From: Gemmatimonadota bacterium
GTDB taxonomy: Bacteria > Gemmatimonadota > Gemmatimonadetes > Longimicrobiales > Gaopeijiaceae
Direction of reading: 5' to 3'
Assembly: GCA_022564055.1 (NCBI GenBank)
Contig: JADFMD010000013.1
Location: 1 to 50,430, forward strand
Length of the DNA stretch: 50,430 nt
Positions 44,559 through 50,430 of this stretch are shown piece by piece. The position numbers and the translations under genes are program-made. The notes under the pieces were generated by a model. That model saw nothing but the letters and a program-made list of their open reading frames with translations, ran no database searches and had not been told where the DNA came from. Each line of letters starts with the position of its first letter. Positions within the stretch are counted from its first letter, which is position 1.

Positions 44559-45926
44559 ATGACCACCAGCCCTGCCGACGAATCCCCGGATCTTCAGGAA
44601 CGAATCGCCGCGCTGATCGGTGAGGGCGACATAGCTGCGCTCGAGACCCTGCTGGAGGAGTTCCACCCCTCCGATATTGCAGACGTAGTGGAGTCGCTGT
44701 CCGAAGACCTTCGCCTGGCCTTGGTGCGGGCGCTCCCGGCCGACCTGGCTTCGGAAACACTCGCCGAGATGGAAGAGGGAGACGTCCGGGCAGAGCTCTT
44801 GAGCGCCTTGGCCCCCGCCGAGGGCGCGGAACTCCTGCACGAGCTGTCCGACGACGACGCCGCGGATCTGGTCGGTGAGCTTGCGCCGGAAACGCAGGAT
44901 CGGCTTCTGGCGGAGTTGCCGACGGACGAGGCGGGCGACATCCGGGAGCTTCTCCAGTACGACGAGGATACGGCCGGAGGGATCATGACCACCGCGCTCG
45001 TGTCGGTGCTTGGCCACCTCACAGCGGGTGAGGCGATCGAGGCCGTGCGTGTGAAGGGAAGGGAGGTGGAGAACTTCTACACCGTGTTCGTGGTGGACGA
45101 GGACACCAAGCTGCTCGGCACGGTGCCGTTGGACGACCTGATCCTGTCTGATACGGATCATCGCATCAGCGACCTGGTCGAACCCACGGTCGCATCGGTG
45201 GTCCCCGAGGCCGACCAGGAGCAGGTTGGCCACATGATCGCCCACTACAACCTGGCGTCAATCCCGGTGGTTTCGGACGAAGGGGTCCTGTTGGGCCGTG
45301 TCACGTTCGACGACGTCATCGACGTCATCGAGGCGGAGAGCACCGAAGACCTGCTCCTGTTCTCAGGTGTGTCGGAGGCGGAGGAACTACGCGGCAGTTC
45401 GCTCGAGGCGGTTCGCGCCCGGCTCCCGTGGCTCCTTCTCAACACGATGACCGCGAGCCTCGCAGCCAGCGTGGTCTGGTGGTTCCGGAGTGAAATCGCC
45501 GCGGCGACGCTTTTGGCGGTGGTCATGCCCGTCGTGGCTGGACTCGGAGGAAATGCTGGCCAGCAGGCGCTCGCCGTGACCATTCGGCGACTCGCGACGT
45601 CGGCGGGGCCGCTCGAGGCTCGTGGTCGCGTGGTACGCAAGGAAATTCTGGTGGGGTTCCTCAACGGGGGAGCCATCGGCCTCCTCGTCGCGGTGGGCGC
45701 CGGGATGCTCGCCCTGGCCATGGGCGTGGACCCACGGCTCGGCGTCGTCGTGCTGCTAGCCATGTGGGGGAACATCGCGATGGCCGGGTTCGCCGGCTCC
45801 TTCATCCCCACGGTTCTCGATCGAATGGGTCAGGATCCGGCAGTCGCATCGACGGTCTTCCTGACGGCCCTCACGGACCTGACGGGCTTTCTGCTGCTCC
45901 TAGGGCTGGCCACGGTCATGCTGTGA
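44559..45926 (+). CDS. mgtE: Magnesium transporter MgtE
   Basis: Homodimeric Mg2+ channel (455 aa). An N-terminal helical domain (about 1-130, acidic repeats such as LSDDDAADLV) is followed by a CBS pair (about 135-260) and a five-helix membrane domain (about 315-455). LGGNAGQQALAV is the conserved pore block. Mg2+ gating through the N and CBS domains is known for the family. The ATG at 44559 is preferred over an upstream in-frame start inside ybeY, since it gives the normal N-domain. No M-box riboswitch fits the 19-base gap. Confidence 0.95.
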   Translation: MTTSPADESPDLQERIAALIGEGDIAALETLLEEFHPSDIADVVESLSEDLRLALVRALPADLASETLAEMEEGDVRAELLSALAPAEGAELLHELSDDDAADLVGELAPETQDRLLAELPTDEAGDIRELLQYDEDTAGGIMTTALVSVLGHLTAGEAIEAVRVKGREVENFYTVFVVDEDTKLLGTVPLDDLILSDTDHRISDLVEPTVASVVPEADQEQVGHMIAHYNLASIPVVSDEGVLLGRVTFDDVIDVIEAESTEDLLLFSGVSEAEELRGSSLEAVRARLPWLLLNTMTASLAASVVWWFRSEIAAATLLAVVMPVVAGLGGNAGQQALAVTIRRLATSAGPLEARGRVVRKEILVGFLNGGAIGLLVAVGAGMLALAMGVDPRLGVVVLLAMWGNIAMAGFAGSFIPTVLDRMGQDPAVASTVFLTALTDLTGFLLLLGLATVML

Positions 45927-45936
45927 GGGAGGATCC

Positions 45937-47598
45937 GTGAGGAGCCTCTTCAGAGGGATTCGGATTTTCGTGAGCCTCGGACCCTTGGTAGTGGGTTTTC
46001 TGAGGGATCGAAAGAGATGGATCATCGTGGGTTCCCCGGCGCGCCGCACGGAGCGGCATCATCAGCGGCGGGCGGAAAGGTTGGTGGCTCGGCTCGCCAA
46101 GCTGGGGCCTACCTTCATCAAACTCGGCCAACTCATGTCGGCACGGGCCGACATCTTTCCCGAGCCGTACCTGACGGCGATCGGCACGCTTCAGGACCAG
46201 GCTCCTCCTGATCCCACGGATCAGATCATCGCTGTCATCGAGCGGGAGTTGGGTCGTCCGGTAGATGAGATCTTCGACGAGTTCGACCGGAAGCCCGCCG
46301 CAGCAGCGAGCCTCGGCCAGGTGCATGAGGCCGTCGTCGAGGGAAGGCAGGTGGTCGTCAAGGTACTCCGGCCGGGTGTCGAGGAGGTCGTGGCGCTCGA
46401 TTTGGACATCGGCTTCACCCTTCTGTTCTGGCTCAATGTCCTCTTCCCGAACCATCACATTCAGGCGCTCACGAACGTCGTGCGTGAATTCTCTCACCGC
46501 GTGAGAGAGGAGATGGATTTCCATAGGGAGTCGGAGAACATCGAGCGTTTCCAACGGCATTTCAGGGACGATCCGACCGTGAGAGCCCCCGAGGTCCTGA
46601 ACGAATACACGCGCCGAAGGGTTCTCGTCATGGAGCGCTGCAGCGGAACCAAGATCGATCAGCTACACGACCAGTTCGCGACAGGCCGTATCAATTTCAA
46701 CGAAGTGATGGAGCACCTGACGGGGCTCTACCTTCGTATGATGATGGTCGATGGGTTTCTACACGCCGATCCCCACCCCGGCAACCTCCTCGTTCAGGAC
46801 GACGGAACGATCATAGTGCTCGACTGGGGGATGGTGCTCGAGGTTCCTTCGTGGACGCGGGAGCACATTCTGGATCTCGCGCTGACGGTGGAGCGGGACG
46901 ATCTGGACGGGATGATCAGCGGTATGTACCGATTGGGCATGATCAGCCCCGAAGTGTCACGCGGTGAGATCCGTGAGGCGGCGACCGAGATTCTCGCCAT
47001 CATGGCGCGTGTGAAGATCTCCAACCAAGATCGCGTCGAAGAGATTGTCCAGGAGATCTTCGACACCTTTTACACATGGCCCCTCATGCTCCCTCAAGAG
47101 CTGGTGTATCTGTTTCGGACCTCGGTGCTTCTGGAGGGCATCGGACTGCGGTATGACGAGAATTTCGACGGGTTGGGGCTCCTCAAGCGTGTCGTGCGCG
47201 GCATGAAGGCAGAGATCGTGAAGACCTCCGTCCGCCAACCCGTGGCGGTTGCCAAGGATTTGCTCGGAGAGGCGCAGTCGGCGATCCGGACCATGGTCGA
47301 ATTGCTCGGACGGGCGGAGCGGGAAGAGTTGAGAGTACGTATGCATCCCCGAGACATCCAAGGCCAGGAGCGGTTTCTCAACCTACAGGCTCGGCGCATC
47401 AGCCTGAGCATTTTCGCTACGGCCACCGCGGTCATCTCGTCCATTATTTTTATCGCGGCTCGAAACCTCTGGCTACTCGGGGGCGGTCTTCTCGTTGCTT
47501 TGCTCATGTTCGTGTTGGTGTTCTTCATTCCGACTCATCTTCTGGAAAATCCGCTGCGGCACGCTCGACGGGTTCGACGCGGTGAGCGTGGCCGATGA
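45937..47598 (+). CDS. ABC1/UbiB-family atypical kinase
   Basis: A 553-aa protein-kinase-like (ADCK/UbiB) protein, often linked to quinone or isoprenoid lipid metabolism. The KxGQ motif is at 62-65 (FIKLGQLMS), the Ala-rich loop at 120-125 (AAAASLGQVH), and the ATP lysine is Lys142. The catalytic loop HADPHPGN is at 276-283 and the metal motif DWG at 296-298. Two C-terminal membrane helices lie at about 490-530. The GTG start has GGGAGG four bases upstream. No ubiquinone genes are near, so the symbol ubiB is not given. Overlaps meaB by ATGA. Confidence 0.92.
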   Translation: MRSLFRGIRIFVSLGPLVVGFLRDRKRWIIVGSPARRTERHHQRRAERLVARLAKLGPTFIKLGQLMSARADIFPEPYLTAIGTLQDQAPPDPTDQIIAVIERELGRPVDEIFDEFDRKPAAAASLGQVHEAVVEGRQVVVKVLRPGVEEVVALDLDIGFTLLFWLNVLFPNHHIQALTNVVREFSHRVREEMDFHRESENIERFQRHFRDDPTVRAPEVLNEYTRRRVLVMERCSGTKIDQLHDQFATGRINFNEVMEHLTGLYLRMMMVDGFLHADPHPGNLLVQDDGTIIVLDWGMVLEVPSWTREHILDLALTVERDDLDGMISGMYRLGMISPEVSRGEIREAATEILAIMARVKISNQDRVEEIVQEIFDTFYTWPLMLPQELVYLFRTSVLLEGIGLRYDENFDGLGLLKRVVRGMKAEIVKTSVRQPVAVAKDLLGEAQSAIRTMVELLGRAEREELRVRMHPRDIQGQERFLNLQARRISLSIFATATAVISSIIFIAARNLWLLGGGLLVALLMFVLVFFIPTHLLENPLRHARRVRRGERGR

Positions 47599-48578
47599 TC
47601 ACCATGGATCCGACTGAGCCGCTCCCGGAAGAGCTCGCATCCCTTCTCGAGCTGTTCCACGCGGGGAAGAGGACGGCCCTCGCCCGTGCGATTTCCGTGA
47701 TCGAGAATGAGAGGCCGGGTTTCCAGGAATTTCTCCATCGTGTACTCGACGCGGGCCCTCGTGCCCAGCGCATTGGAGTGACCGGGCCGCCGGGGGGCGG
47801 GAAGTCGAGTCTCATCGCGGCGCTGGCACACCTTTACCGTGCTGGAAACGAAGAGGTCGGTGTCGTGGCGGTGGACCCGACCTCACCCTTTTCGGGAGGA
47901 GCGCTTCTCGGGGACCGGATCCGCATGAACGACCTGGCCAACGATCGCGGAATATTCATTCGCTCCATGGCGACCCGTGGATCGCTGGGAGGGCTGGCCG
48001 CAACATCCAAGGAGGTCATCGACCTCATGGATGCATTCGGGCTCACACGGCTCCTCATCGAGACCGTGGGAGTGGGGCAGACCGAGCTGGAGATCACGGG
48101 GGCCGTCGATACGGTGGTGGTGGTGCTGGTTCCGGAGTCCGGGGACGGAATCCAGGCCATGAAGGCCGGGCTCATGGAGATTGCGGACATTTTCGTTGTG
48201 AACAAGGCGGATCGACCGGGTGCCGATCATGTACTCAACGATCTACAGTCCGCCCTACACCTTCGGGCTGGAGGTGCGTGGGCCATTCCCGTTCTAAAAA
48301 CGGTCGCCCAGACGGGGGAGGGGGTGCCCGAGCTGCTCGATGCCGTCGACCGGCATCGGGAGCATCTCGAGGAGTCGGGTGAGTTGGAGGTTAGGCGCCG
48401 CGGGCGTGCCGCGGTGCGGGTGCGTGAAGTGACCGAGCGTGCGCTGCGTGGGATCCTCTGGGGCGGCACGGGGACCGCGGCTCTGCTCGAGGCCGGCCTG
48501 GATGAAATTCAGCGGCGTACGGCTACCCCTTATTCCGTCGCCGCCTCGATCCTCGGAGTGCTCCTCAACGGGGATTAA
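47595..48578 (+). CDS. meaB: Methylmalonyl-CoA mutase-associated GTPase MeaB
   Basis: G3E-family GTPase (327 aa) that guards adenosylcobalamin loading and protects methylmalonyl-CoA mutase. Walker A is GPPGGGKSS at 64-72. VDPTSPFSGGALLGDRIRM, ETVGVGQTE (switch) and NKADRPGAD (base recognition) follow. The ArgK name is an older label for the same family. It sits 77 bases before the mutase large-subunit gene, the expected partner. Confidence 0.95.
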   Translation: MITMDPTEPLPEELASLLELFHAGKRTALARAISVIENERPGFQEFLHRVLDAGPRAQRIGVTGPPGGGKSSLIAALAHLYRAGNEEVGVVAVDPTSPFSGGALLGDRIRMNDLANDRGIFIRSMATRGSLGGLAATSKEVIDLMDAFGLTRLLIETVGVGQTELEITGAVDTVVVVLVPESGDGIQAMKAGLMEIADIFVVNKADRPGADHVLNDLQSALHLRAGGAWAIPVLKTVAQTGEGVPELLDAVDRHREHLEESGELEVRRRGRAAVRVREVTERALRGILWGGTGTAALLEAGLDEIQRRTATPYSVAASILGVLLNGD

Positions 48579-48655
48579 CGCCTGTTTCTTCAGGATATCG
48601 GTACATTGGCTCCCGTCGTGTGTAGAGTTTCTCGGCCCCAATACGGAAAGAACCC

Positions 48656-50380
48656 TTGTCGATTCTAGAACGTGACGTAACCACCCCAGACGAGTTACGC
48701 GATCGGGTTCGCCAGCAGGAGGCGGAACTCGAGCGGCTCAAGGAACAGCTCCGCCTTTGGGAGGAGGAGTTTGGTGCCACCCCGACCAGGGACGCACTGT
48801 TCAGCACCAGTTCGGGGATCGAGGTCGCGCCGCTCTACACGCCGGCCGATCGCACGGCCGGGAGGGAGTACACCGAGGCGATCGGCGTTCCGGGACAATA
48901 TCCCTTCACGCGGGGTCCGTACGCGACCATGTATAGGACTCGCCTCTGGACGATGCGGCAATTTTCCGGTTTCGCCACCGCGGAAGAAACCAACCGGCGT
49001 TACAAATATCTGCTCGAGCACGGAACGACCGGGCTCTCCGTGGCCTTCGATTTTCCCACCCTCATGGGGTACGACAGCGATCATCCCCGCTCGCTGGGTG
49101 AGGTGGGCGTGTGCGGGGTTGCGATCTCGTCGCTGGCCGACATGGAGACACTCTTCGAAGGGATCCCGCTCGATCGGGTCTCGGTCTCCATGACCATCAA
49201 CGGCCCGGCCATCATTCTTTTCTGCTTCTACGTGGTGGCGGCCGAGCGACAGGGCATCGGGCCGGAGCAACTCCGGGGCACGGTGCAGAACGACATCCTC
49301 AAGGAATACCAGGCTCAACACGCCTGGGTGTTTCCGCCCGAACCCGCTTTGCGGTGCATCGTCGACATGTTCGAGTGGTGTACGGAGCACGCACCGAGCT
49401 ATAACCCGATCTCGATCTCGGGATACCATATCCGAGAGGCGGGGGCCACCGCGGCCCAGGAACTCGCCTTCACACTCCGGAACGGATTCGAATACGTCGA
49501 ACGGGGCATCGCCCGTGGCCTGGATGTCGATACCTTCGTACCGCGTCTCTCCTTCTTCTTCGACGTCCACAATGATTTCTTCGAAGAAATCGCCAAGTTT
49601 CGAGCGGCACGGCGCATTTGGGCCCGTTTCATGCGCGAAGAGTACGGTGCCACCAACCCCGACGCGTGGCGCCTGCGCACCCACGCTCAGACGGCTGGCG
49701 TGAGCCTCACGGCCCAACAACCCGAGAACAACATCGTCCGGGTGGCTTACCAGGCCATGGCCGCCGTGCTGGGCGGCACGCAATCCCTCCATACCAACTC
49801 CATGGACGAGACGCTTGCGTTGCCAACCGAAAAGAGCGTCCGAATCGCGCTGAGGACACAGCAGATTCTGGCCCACGAGAGTGGCGTGGCGAACACGATC
49901 GATCCCTTGGCGGGATCGTACTACGTGGAATCGCTCACGGACCGGCTCGAGGCCGAGGCCTTGGAGCTCTTCCAGCGAATCGACGACCTGGGCGGCGTGG
50001 TGCGTGGGATCGAGACGGGGTTTTTCCAGAGGGAGATCGCCGAATCCGCGCGCCGGCAGCAGGCTGAGGTGGAGTCGTCACAGCGCCTCGTGGTCGGGGT
50101 AAACAAATTCTTGGAGGGGTCCGAAGAAGTCGAAATCGACACGCTCAAAATCGACGCTTCGGTGGAGGAGCGTCAGCGCCGGCGTATAGCCGAGCTCAGG
50201 GAGGCGCGAAACGACAGCGAGGTGGCTCGGACCCTCGATGAGCTGGACACATCGTGTAGGGAGGGGACCAACGTCGTCCCCTGCATCTTGGACTGTGCCC
50301 GGGCCCGCTGTACGCTTTACGAGATCCGGCACGCGATGGAGAAGACGTTTGGGAGCTACAAGGAGCCCGTGTTCTTCTAA
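48656..50380 (+). CDS. Methylmalonyl-CoA mutase, large (substrate-binding) subunit
   Basis: Acyl-CoA mutase TIM-barrel subunit (574 aa) that isomerises methylmalonyl-CoA and succinyl-CoA with adenosylcobalamin. A charged coiled-coil-like N-terminus (about 8-40) precedes the barrel. GPYATMYRTRLWTMRQF, LSVAFDFPTLMGYDSDHP, GTVQNDILKEY, and GGTQSLHTNSMDETLALPT are conserved. It stops after ARARCTLYEIRHAMEKTFG, so the B12-binding domain must be a separate gene. Adjacent meaB and the TMY motif favour the methylmalonyl over the isobutyryl enzyme, though the REAG segment is shared by related mutases. TTG start with GGAAAG six bases upstream. Confidence 0.9.
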   Translation: MSILERDVTTPDELRDRVRQQEAELERLKEQLRLWEEEFGATPTRDALFSTSSGIEVAPLYTPADRTAGREYTEAIGVPGQYPFTRGPYATMYRTRLWTMRQFSGFATAEETNRRYKYLLEHGTTGLSVAFDFPTLMGYDSDHPRSLGEVGVCGVAISSLADMETLFEGIPLDRVSVSMTINGPAIILFCFYVVAAERQGIGPEQLRGTVQNDILKEYQAQHAWVFPPEPALRCIVDMFEWCTEHAPSYNPISISGYHIREAGATAAQELAFTLRNGFEYVERGIARGLDVDTFVPRLSFFFDVHNDFFEEIAKFRAARRIWARFMREEYGATNPDAWRLRTHAQTAGVSLTAQQPENNIVRVAYQAMAAVLGGTQSLHTNSMDETLALPTEKSVRIALRTQQILAHESGVANTIDPLAGSYYVESLTDRLEAEALELFQRIDDLGGVVRGIETGFFQREIAESARRQQAEVESSQRLVVGVNKFLEGSEEVEIDTLKIDASVEERQRRRIAELREARNDSEVARTLDELDTSCREGTNVVPCILDCARARCTLYEIRHAMEKTFGSYKEPVFF

Positions 50381-50394
50381 AGCCCGTGTTCTTC
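50364..50394 (+). repeat. 14-bp direct repeat straddling the mutase stop
   Basis: AGCCCGTGTTCTTC is present at 50364-50377 (last codons of the mutase gene) and again at 50381-50394, just after its stop. The offset is 17 bases. Confidence 0.85.
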
Positions 50395-50398
50395 CAGG

Positions 50399-50430
50399 AG
50401 AAACCGCAGGCTAGAGAAACCGCAGGCTAG
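50399..50430 (+). repeat. Exact 16-bp tandem repeat at the window end
   Basis: AGAAACCGCAGGCTAG occurs twice in direct succession (50399-50414 and 50415-50430) and the second copy ends at the last base of the window. Confidence 0.9.

Noticed and set aside
48579-48655. Cobalamin riboswitch before the mutase gene
   Set aside because: The 77-base gap is too short for a B12 riboswitch and has no B12-box-like sequence.
48695-49876. 393-codon open frame antisense to the mutase gene
   Set aside because: It lies opposite conserved mutase blocks and has no recognisable domain.
1-50430. tRNA genes, CRISPR arrays, insertion sequences, prophage or toxin-antitoxin pairs
   Set aside because: None was recognised on either strand; gene content and composition are uniform and core-genome-like throughout.

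Overview
The window is a GC-rich, very gene-dense stretch of bacterial chromosome with about 43 protein genes, no RNA genes, no mobile elements, no CRISPR array and no gap over about 215 bases. A double-membrane lifestyle is suggested by a predicted outer-membrane barrel with a lipoprotein partner. The overall gene set fits a heterotrophic Gemmatimonadota-like lineage: discriminating-looking AspRS plus AsnRS, Fe-S type PurF, PurSQL, LexA, PgpH-type 7TM-HD, and MeaB with a split methylmalonyl-CoA mutase. That lineage call is inference from gene families and remembered synteny. Short exact duplications run up to the last base, so the window may end at a contig edge.

Layout. 1-1894 (+): the 3' end of recG, then asnS. 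1903-2703 (-): mazG. 2782-11993 (+): a tightly packed run of alr, a predicted lipoprotein, a predicted outer-membrane barrel, mtaB, miaB, a LapA-like membrane protein and comEC. fbp follows at 12122-13153 behind its own promoter-like sequence. 13150-24786 (-): an eleven-gene run read truA, transaldolase, trypsin/PDZ lipoprotein protease, purB, purC, psd, pssA, purS, purQ, purL, purF. This is most of IMP/AMP synthesis with the two phosphatidylethanolamine genes embedded in it. 24874-33422: a tryptophan cluster (trpD, then trpC-trpF-trpB-trpA). It is broken by lexA on the opposite strand and by a HEAT-repeat/HD-GYP gene pair inserted between trpB and trpA. 33419-35080 (-): an RqcH/NFACT protein. 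35241-37105 (+): a YqeK-like HD hydrolase, a LytR_C protein and lepB. 37040-38203 (-): rlmN, overlapping lepB tail to tail. 38417-50380 (+): vanZ-like, aspS, phoH, pgpH-like, ybeY, mgtE, an ABC1/UbiB kinase, meaB and the methylmalonyl-CoA mutase large subunit.

How it works together. The genes are almost all core metabolism and information processing: aminoacyl-tRNA charging, tRNA/rRNA modification, purines, tryptophan, phospholipid head groups, export and stress. Translational coupling is pervasive. Thirteen junctions are four-base stop/start overlaps (six ATGA, six GTGA and one CTGA, the last implying a CTG start for the protease). All five convergent gene pairs are separated by eight bases or fewer, or overlap, leaving no room for intrinsic terminators.

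Most interesting points: (1) the HEAT and HD-GYP proteins share a homologous N-terminal module and look like a dedicated signalling pair lodged in the trp operon; (2) the lexA promoter has four CCCGAA direct repeats, two of which exactly fill its 17-base spacer, a strong candidate LexA operator of direct-repeat type; (3) the CTG start; (4) purine and phospholipid genes interleaved in one operon; (5) a PurB that resembles animal adenylosuccinate lyase; (6) a coupled, unrecognised lipoprotein/outer-membrane barrel pair.
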